DNA from: Lumbricus rubellus
Taxonomy: Eukaryota; Annelida; Clitellata; Crassiclitellata; Lumbricidae
Length of the DNA stretch: 64,000 bases
Direction of reading: 5' to 3'
Assembly: GCA_945859605.1 (NCBI GenBank)
Contig: OX243820.1
Coordinates: 35,439,452 to 35,503,451, forward strand
Shown: positions 34,932 through 46,500 of the stretch, piece by piece
Numbering within the stretch: the first letter of the stretch is position 1
How the letters are laid out: the number at the start of each line of letters is the position of its first letter
Position numbers and translations under genes: made by a program
Notes under the pieces: generated by a model
Database searches by the model: none
What the model was told of the DNA's origin: nothing
Seen by the model: the letters and a program-made list of their open reading frames with translations, nothing else

Positions 34932-34945
34932 TCGCTTAATTGCGA
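34932..34945 (+). promoter_or_regulatory. Hairpin 13 nt after the gag stop
   Basis: TCGC-TTAATT-GCGA. It belongs to a recurring hairpin class: hexanucleotide loop TTAATT or GTAATG with different but complementary stems, at 36130-36147, 36456-36471 and, in the other Gypsy element, 56325-56340. Confidence 0.4.
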
Positions 34946-35778
34946 CGAGTTGTGATAGTGTCGGTTGACGAGAATTTTCAGTTTCCTTTTGATGAACATA
35001 CTTTTTCTTTTGGGGTAGCACGGTGTGTTACTGCCGGTGAATCGTGAAGTTGGTGGTTGGTGCGTTTTCTGGTTCGTGTCGAGAGACTGTTTCGGTATTG
35101 GCTTTTGGATCGGGAAATGAGGTACGGATCGTTGTGGTGATTGTCGTGGACGGCAGGACTCGGTTTTGGTAGATGAACGGTGATTTGTTTGGCTCTGCGA
35201 TCGAGTACTTGGTGAAATAAGTCGTCCATTGGCCGTTTGCTCTGTGTCTGAGTGCCCCGTGTGCAAGTCATCCTGAGACTCGGTGTATCCTGTGATTGAG
35301 TGTTTCTCCTTGTAAGTCATCCAGATGCCTGGTTGTTCGTTTTCTTGTTCCTGCTGGTGTTTGAGTCGGATGTCGTGTGTGGAATTGAGGGCCCACCGAG
35401 TTTGATCGTGAAAGTTGGTAGGGACGGAGTCCCTGGAGATGGTTTACGGGAAATTTACGAGAATGAGTTGAAGTGATATCTTTTGTATGGCTGAAGCGAG
35501 TGCAGCCGGATAAGAGCCACGGAGGGCTTGTAGTGACGTTTGAGAGACCGAAGTAGGTCTCTGGGAAGTTTCGGCGTCGATAAAAGCGCATCGGTCTTTG
35601 CCAATCGACTCGCACTGTCCCTTGAAGATGCAGCTGATGTTTATCGAATCGGACTCTGTCAATAATACTGCTTTGTCCACGGTTATCATGTCTTGAACAA
35701 TCGACTCTTCCTGACGGCACAATGATAACGGAAGAGTACGCCGATCTAGTCCCGGTGATTTCAGGTTGAGATTCTGCA

Positions 35779-36108
35779 GTGAATTTAGCGGCGTCACCCG
35801 CTACCGAAATGAGGGTCGTCGAGAGACCCATCGAAGAGTACGTCAGTCTCGTTGGAGATGCGTACAGGAGTGTCAGTTCGCACGCGATGGTAGTCCACGT
35901 AGATAAACTCAAGAAGTTTTACGGTGAGACCCCGCGTAGCTGGGTGTCGGGAGAGGACGTAGAGCCTACTACGGAGGCCGGGCCTTTCCCCGGAGACACC
36001 GAGTTGGTGGGATCCAGTGCAATCCCCGCGGAGTCCCCCGCGCCTGTTGTGGATAGCGCCGGAAGACCCAGCCGACGCTCGCATCGACGCCTTCGTCGAG
36101 TGCGGTAG
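35779..36108 (+). pseudogene. Pol C-terminal tail (post-integrase) remnant
   Basis: The frame VSLVGDAYRSV...MVVHVDKLKKFYGETPRSWVS...RPSRRSHRRLRRVR matches in order the last part of the intact polyprotein (LVYIDKLKLFVGDSPGEW...RPRRNIVRPVRYR). There is no integrase core, RT or protease before it. It marks the 3' side of the internal deletion. A hairpin follows its stop at 36130. Confidence 0.65.
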
Positions 36109-36129
36109 CCCTAGTGGCTAACGGTGAAA

Positions 36130-36147
36130 CAGCGCTTAATTGCGCTG
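36130..36147 (+). promoter_or_regulatory. Hairpin 21 nt after the pol-tail stop
   Basis: CAGCGC-TTAATT-GCGCTG, six base pairs with the same loop as the hairpin at 34932 but a different stem. Confidence 0.45.
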
Positions 36148-36455
36148 ATTAGAGAAACGTCGATGGTGCACGGCGTAGAGAATGATTTTAGTTCGCTTTA
36201 TGATGATACACTACAGTTATGTTTGCCATGTGTCCAACAAGTCGGGACGGCACAAGGACTGAGGGGCTAGAGTCCGCTTGATTGCGTTGGTTCGAGACAT
36301 TGTCGGTGGACGATACTTTTACGTTTCCTTTTGATGAATCCGTTTCTGTTCAAGGCTCCAAATCTGGTTCCTTCTTCTCCGCGAGACGACACACACGGTA
36401 GTCACAAAGTGGACCCGTTGGTCTACAGTAAATTGGTGCCTGTGGGGTCTCGCGC

Positions 36456-36471
36456 AACGCGTAATGGCGTT
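36456..36471 (+). promoter_or_regulatory. Hairpin AACGC-GTAATG-GCGTT
   Basis: Five-base-pair stem with the loop GTAATG, the loop also used after the pol stop of the autonomous element (56325). A weaker relative (CGC-TTGATT-GCG) is at 36275. Confidence 0.4.
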
Positions 36472-37485
36472 TGTTTGATATAGACTTGGGGCAGTCTTTT
36501 ATTCTATTTCGATCTGCTGACCGTGTTGTCTACGGTGGGACTGTCCGAGCATTGGCCGGATGACTCAAGGTCTGAGTCGCTCTTTCGTTTGACACTCGTT
36601 TCTTTTGAGGACAACGGTAGTGCGATGAGTTGGGTGATCATCGCAGGTTCTGAGACTCGTTTGGTGACTTTTCTCGCTACCAGTCCCCTAGCAATCGAGT
36701 TAGGTGGAGCTTGGCGGAGAGACAGAGGGGCTTATGAGGTTGGTAGTCTCGTGGCGTTGAGACGAGATACTAAGCAGATGGTATTTGGTTCGTGGAGTTA
36801 CTCGCACCTGAGCGAGTCGTTGTCGCCGTAGGCAACGGGTCAGGTAGGAAGTCGAGGCTCCTTTAGTTGGAATAACTCACACCTGTCAGGCTGACGTTGT
36901 CGGTAAGAGGATTTGCTTCGGAGTTTGTGTGAACATGGTTTGCGATCTTTGATCAGCACCTAAAGCGCGTCTCCGGGTCTTGTCTCTCGTGTAGTTACCC
37001 AGCGATCGGGCGAGGTCGGAAGTTGAGGTTCCTGTTGTCTGTGTTCTATGCGCTGTAATTGCCAAAGCCAGCGTGATTCGTTAGCGCTCGGCCTGTGCTT
37101 GGTAGCGGAACGGAGTCTGGGGACGCGATCGGTAAGTCGTCCAGTTGTTGTTGGGCCTTTCTGCATCCGTGACGTTGCTCGGATACTCGCACTCTAATCA
37201 AAGCCAAGTTGGCGATGTTTCTATCACGTTTGATTGTCTCAGTTCCTGAAGCCGGTGTGTTGCACCGATGAACGGGTCGTGTTGGAGAGGTGATGAACTA
37301 CGGAGATTGGACCGATTAATTCGGTGGACTTGTCGGAGAATGGTCGGAAGACCGCGTTTACGTTCCTTTTGATGATCCATTTCGTATACGATACGCCGCT
37401 GTAGCGTTTCATGGTGCAACAAAGGGCCTCGGGACTAGCAACGTGTTATTTTGTGGCGGTAAATCACCCCACTCGTGTCGGAGAA

Positions 37486-37910
37486 AGGACTCCATTTCTG
37501 GTCTAGCGACTCTAGCGCTAGATAGCTCCTTTTGTTTTTGAATCGGTACACCCCACTTCTGACTGGTTAGTTTTTAGCGAGCGGAGACTCGCGCGACGAC
37601 TTCTTTGATTAATAGTGACGGAGGTACCCCACTTCTGACTCATGTGATTTCTGTGAGCGGAGACTCACGCGTAGACTTTTTGTTACGGTTAGCAAGTACC
37701 CCGCTTCTGGACTGTAGGCTCACAGTTCGACGGGTTTAATTGACGGTTACTCTACTGCTGGACCGATAGCTCCCGTAGCGGAAGACCTCGCTTCTGGACG
37801 TCGGGACTGTTGACTGTGACCGTGTGTTGCTAGAGAATTCCTCACTTCTGGTCTTGAATTTCCAAAGGATAGACCGCTAGTGGTGAATTGATGGTTCCCC
37901 ACTTCTGGCC
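37486..37910 (+). repeat. Array of CCCCACTTCTGG motifs complementary to the PBS
   Basis: Motifs at about 37489 (tCCATTTCTGGtc), 37551, 37627, 37699, 37750 (weak), 37786, 37840 and 37897, spaced about 35-75 bp. The best copies (37551, 37627, 37897) match 11-12 nt of the exact reverse complement of the PBS at 32182. Between them are small stem-loops such as gtgagcggagactcac. The array ends about 540 bp before the 3' LTR. Confidence 0.6.
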
Positions 37911-38433
37911 TGGAATTTCCGAAGGATAGGCCCTGCGACAAGTAAATTGTAATTTTTGTTGCAGATGGTGATGGAACGATGGTGCAACGTTGGTGGTTCG
38001 AGAGACGTGGAGATTCAGCATGCCGCTGAATGGAAATGCTTTGTGCTGTAGACGGAGACGAAGCCGCTGACAGGCTTCGTGGATATACGGAAAGGATTCC
38101 CGTCATGGTCCCGACCGAGGGACTCGCTGAAACGATGGCGCTGGAGACGGAGGAATCAAGGCCTGAAACGAGGGCTATACGAACGTTGGATGGAAGGAGC
38201 TTCGACTACGAGAAAAGGGCTTCGAATGTACGGAAGAAAAGAAGATTATGTGAATTTGTGATAACTGACATTTGCATTGCTGTTTCTGTGAAATGTAAAC
38301 GTGTTCGTGTTGCTTTCTTGATCGGGAGATAACGTGTTAGTGTTATCTCCCAAGACTCCAGGTAGGTAGGCGTTAGAGGGGGGTCCCTCTAGGCTTACCC
38401 ACGCACGCATCTTGCCAACGGATGCTCCGCATC

Positions 38434-38451
38434 AAGGTAAGGTGGGAGGAG
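38434..38451 (+). promoter_or_regulatory. Polypurine tract before 3' LTR copy C
   Basis: 'aaggtaaggtgggaggag' is almost all purine and directly abuts TGTGGCGG at 38452, as expected for the plus-strand primer. Confidence 0.6.
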
Positions 38452-41400
38452 TGTGGCGGAAATGCCACAAGACGAATTTTCGAATATGAAACATAAGCTG
38501 GTAACTGACAATACATGGGCGGCCAAGGTAGGGTCGCGGGATTCCTTATAGCGCCGGAGCTATGGCCGATAGAAATTCGCGGTATATGCGAGTCGTCCGG
38601 TAAATCGTTTCGCTACAAGGTTGCCGTGAGGCGTTAAGCGGTCAAAATTCACGTTGAAAAGTTTCACCTACGGAAGACCGATTCGTGTTTTATAGCCAAA
38701 GTATAGTGTGCAGACAGCAACTTTTGACTTTGGGCGCATATAAAATTTGCGCGGATAATGATATCGAATTTCTGAATACACCGTGCGAAAGATAAATTAT
38801 CGGGCTGTCGAATTGCCGTTGAGAGCTAAGCGATAGCTGTATCCGATCGAAAGATATGAATTTTATTCGAATTACGGTCGAGTTTACGTGCATTGGCAAA
38901 TGACTAGATATAGAGAGCTACATCTATAAAAATCGTTAAAACATCCGTGGAATAAAGCCTGCCACACGCTGCTCTGCTTAAGTGTCGGATACGTGTAGCA
39001 AGACAACACTCTGTGTATGATTCTGCATTTATCACGATATATACGGCGCGCTGACGACCACTCAATACCTTGTGTATTCGACGTCGTTTACCGGCCAAAC
39101 GTATCCAGTGGCGTATAGATAGCTGCTAACCCGGCTCTTCTGCGTCATAGCTGTTTCGGTTAAGAGTTCGAGGGCAAATTGATACCGGTTCGATTATCCG
39201 CGGTCCCCGACCGTCGGAAGACCCGTGTTCCCGTGGTGCAGGCAAATACTATCGACGGGGTAAGGGTTGGGCCCCTCCCTGCTCGGTCTGCTACCGTGTT
39301 ACGTGCTCGCTTTCGGAGCGTGGTGAATCAGAGTTCGTGTGCTCGGTCGGGAAGCGTCAGCACCCCGGCTGAGTGAACACAGGTCTGTGAAGGCGACCCC
39401 GCGGCGCCTGGTGTCCGCGGACGTTACAAATCATACGTTACGAGTTCTGTGACTTACGAATATCTTTTCTTGCACCTATTGGTCTGTTGTTCGGCCGAGT
39501 AGAAGGGCCGCGTCGATTGATCGCTAGCCATACCGGCGTGTTTGAGAGTTAAGGGTTGAATCCATTTCAGCGCACGACGCGCGTGGTAAAGTTGCCTCCG
39601 TGAAATTGTCAGTGTTGGTTGTGTGTGTTAACTTTGATCGTCGATATCTCGGTCGGTTTTCGTCCGATCACCGAGCGGCTAGTGTCAAACTACGCAGCGA
39701 GGACCGCTGTTTGATCCATCTCACGGTACCGGTGAGTGCCCGTAGAACGGTTTTCGAGATATTTACGTTAGAAGGGAGGCCACCCGGTCTTTCCCCGTGG
39801 TTACGCGCCGCAGCGAGAATCTGATCGATCGCCGCGCCCGGTTTGTCGCCGGCGGCTTGGTTGTTGTAAATCTTGTCCGAGTGTTCGACGGGCGTGTTCT
39901 GCCCAGGAAATCCATCGTGAATACGACTTGTCAGTAGGTGCGCCGCTGTAGGCCTGGCCTGATCGGTATCGACCCGGGAAGAGTGCCCCGAGGTTACGCG
40001 CCGTGGGTCTTAATTTATCGATAACTTTTAAACGGAGTGTCATATCAACAAGCGGATTTCACTCCCGTGTTACCTGTTCCGTGCCGCATCTCTCCTCCCC
40101 TTAACGAGCAGGGAGAGAGAGAGGGAAATATTGTCACAGGCCCTGTAAGGTTCGTTGCCGGTGCGCCTCGGTACAAGGCCGGCAACGAACGTATCGGTCG
40201 CAGCCAACCGATCCGTCGGGGTAGTTAATGGTTCATCGTCATCGTCATCTAATGTCAGTTACCAGCCTCTAATTTGATACCCTAGGTCCTAGGCGTTAGC
40301 TTTAATTGCATTGCTAGCTCCCAGGCCTTTTAAGCGCGCCAGTTTTTAATTAATGCTGGTCGACGCGCGGTAAACAAGAGTCAGAGTGGTTTCAGGGCAA
40401 AGTTCAAAGTCGGCGCGAAGCCGCATACGGTCAACGCCTCCGGGCGAGTACGGTCAGTGAACGCAGGGAGAACCGCCTCGGTCTCCCCGGTGAATTTGAA
40501 GGCCCCTCTCGGTGGCGACAGTTCGACCGCGTGAAGCGGGTTGGTTACGGGCGTGAAGAAAGGAGTTGAAGGAGGGAATTTCTGGACACCCTCGGAGCCG
40601 GCGCGAGGCCGCACTCAGTGCAGTTGCCTACGGGCGAAAGAGACGGGGAACGCGAGGAGAGCGAGCGGTCCGTCTTTTCTTTGAAGACCGACTCGGCGTC
40701 TCAGTTACCTCAGCGAAACAAATTGACGGCGGTCGTCCGGATCTCCGGCCGCCGATCAATCGACACAGCGACCTGGTCGCACTGGGCGTTGTAAAATTGA
40801 TCCTGGTACCAGCTGGTTAGGTTGCCGTTTGCGAATCGACGCAGCGACCTAGTATATTGTCCGTGTTTTCCATTCCCTGGTTTCGAAGTTGATAATGTCG
40901 TTTTGGCGCGGCTTGGGGCTCGGACCCCTCGAATGGCCGTGGTTTCGGGCGTTTTGGCCTGCGGAGAAAAGACAATCTTCAGTGATGCCCGTCGGTGGCA
41001 CCAGTACACGAGCTGTGGCGTGTAATATGATAAGACGGAGGTCTGGACGGTCGGGCAAGCGAACGAAGAAGCCCGTGGCCGTGAAGGGGAGCTCCAAGCG
41101 AGGGTCGTCTGCCCGGAGAGGAGCGAACCCTGATTTGAGCACAGGCGGCCATCCTGGCGCTCAGGTTGCTACCCACCCGGTGGCCGCGGACGGGGCAGAG
41201 TCGGACTCCAACGCCTCCGAGCTCTATACCCTCTCACGAGCGACCGTTTCAGAGCCGTCTTGGCCGGATAGTGAAGGGAGCGACGGCGCCTTGGCGGCCC
41301 GTTACACTGATAGTAGACACCGGCGAGAGAGCGACTCGGGCGGCTCCGATCAATTTGAAGCAAGGGAGTTGCGCTCGAGTCGAGAGGCCCAGCTCGCGAC

Positions 41401-41475
41401 CCCTCGTGCGTCGGTCGATGCGCCGGCGGCGAGGGGGCTTGTGCCGCTTGTGACGAGACGGGTAGGTCCGCCACA
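38452..41475 (+). mobile_element. 3' LTR (copy C) of the gag-only element, 3024 bp
   Basis: TGTGGCGGA...TCCGCCACA. The first about 0.9 kb matches copy A. A deletion relative to A then removes the segment corresponding roughly to 26960-27890, after which similarity resumes to the end. Near-identical to copy B where both exist, so B and C are the LTR pair of one recent insertion. The flank after 41475 is unrelated to the sequence before copy B, so no target duplication can be shown. Confidence 0.8.
40895..41475 (+). CDS. LTR-encoded gag N-terminal segment (copy C)
   Basis: MSFWRGLG... open for 581 bp to the LTR end, then running into unrelated flank. It is a by-product of the LTR duplication and lacks the Gag core. 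Confidence 0.55.
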
Positions 41476-42509
41476 TTCCTTGTGGGTCGTTGTTTCTGTA
41501 GAGTTGAGGCGGGTCTCCTCTTTGAAGAACACGACGGTTGTATCCTTGTTGGTGGTACCGGGTGAGTTCGTCTGTAACTTTTGTATTGCAGGTCCTTGGT
41601 GGTGGATAATCGACTGTCTGCCAACCGACATTGGACGCTGTAATCGGTGTTACTGTTACCGGGTGTTTCTTGCGGAGTTTAGATTGTCTGTCAGCCGACA
41701 TTGGACTCTCGCTGTGTTGAGAACGATCTTGGTGATCGGTTGTTTAGATTCTCCGTGTGACTCGTCACTTTCTAGAATCTGTTGCTCACCGTTGAGTAGG
41801 GAGTAAGTGGTGGACCAAGAGTCCAGGCAAGCTGAGGGCTTTGCGAGGTAGTCTTCTTTACGTTACAGTGTTAGATAAGACCAAGTGTTTTGTCAGGGAC
41901 TTACCACTGAGGTCAGTAACTGTTGAGAGTAAGGGCGATAAGCGCCATTAGAAAACCTATAAAACAATAGTCTAATTTGTAGACACGGGTTTTCCGTTTA
42001 CCTGTTCCCCAGGCCTCCCGGCCTTTAATTTTTACCTCGGATCTACCGACGCAGAACAGCATCGCACCACGACGCTCTTGTGAGTTTCCGGCTAAGTGCC
42101 AACGGGGAAGTTACCGGCAGCGACAGTGTTTGGGCTGCGCGACTCGTGTCGGGAGAGCGCGGGAGACAAGGGTTGGTTGAAGCGCGCGTCTGCCCCGGTC
42201 GTCTCAAGGGTTCGTCGGGGACGCGAGAGTTGGTTCCTGCGGTCTTCTGCCAAGTCGGCGATCCGCGTTTGTCTGTTGGTCTCGGTGTTGGTTGTGAGTG
42301 TTCGTGTCGGGAGATCGGGTGAGGCGAGCACCCCGGCAAACGCCGCTGCTTCGGCGCGGGTGTCTTTGCGAGTTTCGTGTCGGTGGAGTTCCGCGCACGG
42401 TGACGGAGGGCGACCGTCGTTGGCTTCAGTTTCCATCGGGCCTACGGACCGCCTCCGCCCGTCGGAGTGTCTGTGTGTTAATCGTCACTTGGTGATTGTG
42501 TTCAGCACG
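41476..42509. other. Unassigned segment, probably retroelement-derived
   Basis: Moderate GC and CpG-rich like the flanking LTRs. The second half (from about 42060) is probably the upstream part of the diverged LTR ending at 43063. I could not find its TGTGG start. Confidence 0.35.
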
Positions 42510-43063
42510 ATGAGTCGGGCATTTGGCCTGAGGGACTGGCCCTGGTTTCAAGCGACACGGTCAGCGGGGAAGGAATCGGCAGTATTCCCCAGTGGTGGTG
42601 TTGGTTCGGTGGCGGCCCGGTGCCGCGTGATAACTAAAGGAAGCGATAAGTCGGGTAAGAAGACGGAGACCGCCGTCGCGAGAAGCGGCGCCCGGCGAGG
42701 CCGCTCTGCCTGCGGGAACAAGAACCCTGTGTTGAGCGTCGGTCATCCTTGTGCTCAGGACGTTGCCTACTCGGCGACCGCGGATGAGGCAGAGAGCGGG
42801 TCTGATATAGCCGGGCGGGCCAGCCGATCGCAGGCGTCGGTTTCACGGTCGTCTTCCCCCGGGAGTGAAGTCGCTGGCGAGGACCACGCAGCGCACAGCG
42901 ACCCGGGAGATTCACGGCGTCCTGGTAAGACCGAGTATCTCCCGGACGCTGAAACGGCACCGCTAAGTGATGCCATCGAACCTGAGGGCGATGGGTCGCA
43001 GCGGGGCGATAGGCGAGGTAAGGCGCCCGTAGTGTCTGTCGACTCACCCCCTGGTACGCCACA
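42510..43063 (+). pseudogene. Diverged LTR-encoded gag N-terminus (third subfamily, copy E)
   Basis: ATG at 42510 gives MSRAFGLRDWPWFQATRSAG..., alignable with the LTR-encoded gag start of copies A-D (WPWF, KSGKK/RSGKRTKK, the VGHP/GGHPGAQ region, ADEAES/ADGAES). It ends at 'ggtacgccaca', corresponding to the ggtccgccaca LTR terminus. No PBS follows, so it is a solo or truncated LTR of a related subfamily. The reading frame is intact although divergence is high. Confidence 0.6.
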
Positions 43064-43594
43064 GTATCACGAATACTGTATTCTTCCCTGAGCTGTCACG
43101 CAGCCTCAGCAGCTCGAATCTCAGCGATCGATGACAAGACACAGCCCTGACAGATCTTGCCGCAAATCCGCACTACGTTAGCGTTGCTTCAACAAAGGAT
43201 CGCCGTAGTCGCGTTCGAACGTGACCAAGCCACACTGTAGGAGACAGACGAACACAACCGAAATCACTGTAGAAAGTCGCAGCAGAAAACGCTTTAACAA
43301 TCTAAGCACATACGGAGGAAACGCTTCCTCCGCAATATAAGCGGCGCACCGTGTGGCACGTCTTAGTCCACCGGCAAAATACATGATAACACTCTATACT
43401 TTGGCCTAAAAAGTATACTTGGTCTTCCATAGGAAGAATCTGAAACCTAATATTATAAACCTGTTTCAAAACGAAACCGGTTTCAGGTACAAGACTCATA
43501 GCCAAAAGGCTACCCAACGAGAGTCATGCTTACTCCAGCCAAGTCTCGGTAAGTAGTTATTTTGTCTTATACCTCTTGTGGCATGTCCGCCACA
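43064..43594. other. Unassigned spacer ending in an 18-bp LTR-termini remnant
   Basis: About 510 bp without recognisable features, then TGTGGCATGTCCGCCACA at 43577-43594. This joins the first six and last ten bases of the family LTR with two bases between. LTR copy D begins immediately after it. Confidence 0.4.
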
Positions 43595-46500
43595 GAACTG
43601 CCTCGGTGGTTCACGACCGATCGGGTCTTCGTGGGGCGACGCCTCGGCGCCAGTGGTCCGAGGACGGGGAGCAGCGGCCGCACTCGGGCTGCCCTCGGGG
43701 AGTAAACAATTCTGTACTCATCTTTTCCATCGACGATTGACCGCTCCGAATCGATCGTTCAGCCGTTGACTTCACTGTCGACAGTCAACTGATTATTTTC
43801 ATCCGTGGCTTTAGAAAGAGGGTGCTACCTGCCTCGTTGAAAGCTTCGGTGGCGACGCCTCAGCGCCGGGTCTGAGGGAGCGCTCGCTCTCGGAGCGCTG
43901 TCTGACTCTTCATTCCGATAAAGTTCTGGGTGTTCTTGAACGAATTCGTCGTACGAGTTTCTTTCCTCTTGTGACAAACTTTTCCTTTGAGTATTCAGCT
44001 CAGGAAATCGAACTTTGTAGTTCAATTGAAACATCGTTGGTTTCGCACTCGCGCCTCGGTCGGACGGCTTCGGCACCCGTCCCCGAGCGCGCGCGCTAGC
44101 ACAGGTCTGTGAAGGCGACGCTGCAGCGCCTCGAGTCTGCAGGAGAGCGCGTAGAAACATAAGATACATAGGACAGAGTGACCCCGTCGTGTAGGCGGTC
44201 GGCCATACTCTGTCGGCCGCCGAGCCTCTTTATAGATATACATGCATAACAAAACGATTCTTTGACTACCATATTATCTTTCCTTTACACTTTGGTCTGT
44301 CGTTCGGCCGAGTAGCAGGGCCGCGTCGAGTGATCGCTAGCCATACCGGCGTGTTCGAGAGTTAAGGGTTGAGTCCACTCCGGCGCACGACGCGCGTGGT
44401 GAGTTTCCTGCACGGTGTTGAGAGTTCGTTCAGTGTCAGCTAGAGTCAGTGTTTCATCGTCGGCCGAGACCAAGCGGTCGGTTCTGTATTCAGTGCATCT
44501 TGAGGCGCTCGTCCTTCCGAGCGGCCGTCGCGCATCGTAAAACAAGGGTAGGCGCGCCGGGTCGGCCTAGCCCGTTATATTCCGTTGGTTCCCCTCTCAG
44601 GTCACTCAGATAATTCTGCCTTCCTGCTCGCGGCGAGAGGTCGGTGCAGTGACCGTTGAAATTGTCAGTGTTGGTTGTGTGTGTTAACTTTGATTGACGA
44701 TATCTCGGTCGGTTTTCGTCCGATCGACGAGCGGCTAGTGTCAAACTACGCAGCGAGGACCGCTGCTTGATTCATCTCACAGACACGTTGAGTGCCCGTA
44801 GAACGGTTTTCGAGATATTTACGTTAGAAGGGAGGCCACCCGGTCTTTCCCCGCTATATCATCTGATTCTGACTTTCAAAACCAAGCGCCGCGTAAAGCC
44901 CGCTCTCGCGGTAGCTTTGTCGTCTGTTGACCGATCCGCACGTTCTTGGTGTCAAACTGTGCCGGACGATCTTGTGAGTGATAAACTGTTGAGAGATCGA
45001 CCGCCGCTCTAACGGTCGTTTCTGTATCCGTTACCGAAGGGAGGCCGCCCGGCCTTTCCCCGTGTTCCCTGTAACCTGTTCGTGTATTCGACGGGCACGG
45101 TCTGCCCCGGGAGTACGTCATTGTGAGTGGTGGATCAGGCGTTCAATCGAACCTACGCCGAAGCTTCACGCCGTGCGCCCTTGTCTTGACGGGCGGAAAT
45201 CCATCGTGAGATAACATTGTTAGTAGGTGCGCCGCTGGAGGCCTGACCTGATCGGTATCGGCCCGGGAAGAGTGCCCCGAGGCTACGCGCCGTGGGTCTT
45301 AATTCAGTCATAACTTTTAGACGGGGTGAGCTATCGACAAACGCTTTTCACCGCCGTGTTACCTGTTCCGAGCCGCATCTTTCCTCCCCTTAACGAGCAG
45401 GGAGCGAGAGAGGGAAAATATTGTCACAGGCCCTGTAAGGTTCGTTACCGGTGCGCCTCGGATACCAGGCCGGCAACGAACGTATCGGTCGCAGCCAACC
45501 GATCCGTCGGGGTAGTTAATGGTTCATCGTCATCGTCATCTAATGTCAGTTACCAGCCTCTAATTTGATACCCTAGGTCCTAGGCGTTAGCTAATTGCAT
45601 TGCTAGCTCCCAGGCCTTTTAAGCGCGCCAGTTTTTAACCGATGCTGGTCTGACCGGTGTCGAGCGCGTGTCAGAGTGTTTTCCGGGCAAAGTTCGAAGT
45701 CGGCGCGAAGCCGCATACGGTCAACGCCTACGGGCAAGCGAGTCAGTGAACGAAGAGGGAGAGCGAATTTGAAGGCCCCTCTCGGTGGCGACAGTTCGGC
45801 CGCGTGAAGCGGGTTGGTTACGGGCAAGAAGACAGGAGTTGAAGGAGGGAATTTGTGGACACCCTCGGAGTCGGCGGTTTGGCCGCGTGAAGTGAATCGC
45901 CTACGGGCAACTGGTTTCTGGTCTTCCTCGGAGTCGGCGTGAAGCCGCACTCAGTGCATTGCCTGCGGGCGTAAAAGTTAGTGATCGGAGAGAGAGCTAG
46001 CGGTCCGTCTTTTCTTTGAACGACCGTCTAGCGTCGATCTCGGTAAACCAAATTGACGGCGGTCGTCCGGATCTCCGGCCGCCGATCGATCGACACAGCT
46101 ACCTGGTCGTACTGGGTGTTGTAAAATTGATCCTGGTACCAGCTGGTTAGGTTGCCGTTTGCGAATCGACGCAGCGACCTAGTATATTGTCCGTCTTTTC
46201 CATTCCCTGGTTTCGAAGTTGATAATGTCATTTTGGCGAGGCTTGGGGCTCGGACCCCTCGAGTGGCCTTGGTTCCGCGCGTTTTGGCCGGGCGAGAGGA
46301 GACAAACTTCGGTGATGCCCGTCGGTGGCACCAGTACACGAGCTGTGGCGTGTAATATGATAAGACGGAGGTCTGGACGGTCGGGCAAGCGAACGAAGAA
46401 GCCCGTGGCCGTGAAGGGGAGCTCCAAGCGAGGGTCGTCTGCCCAGAGAGGAGCGAACCCTGATTTGAGCACAGGCGGCCATCCTGGCGCTCAGGTTGCT

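Larger units (their letters stand above)
32179..38451 (+). mobile_element. Internal domain of the gag-only (TR-GAG-like) retrotransposon
   Basis: Runs from just after LTR copy B to the polypurine tract before copy C. It encodes gag up to 34918. The rest has no protease, RT, RNase H or integrase core, only a C-terminal pol tail at about 35779-36108. From 34919 to 38451 it carries stem-loops, repeated 'tttccttttgatga' modules and a block of CCCCACTTCTGG motifs. The structure matches non-autonomous elements that keep gag, mobilised in trans. Confidence 0.75.

Noticed and set aside
34745..35912. Minus-strand ORFs of about 190-215 codons in the gag-only element
   Set aside because: They are antisense to the gag end, the pol tail and the non-coding region, with no recognisable domain and no match in the autonomous relative.
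41476..43063. Full-length LTR start at 41481 (TGTGGGTCG) for the diverged copy E
   Set aside because: The start does not mirror the ...GTACGCCACA end well and the flanks do not form a duplication with 43064.
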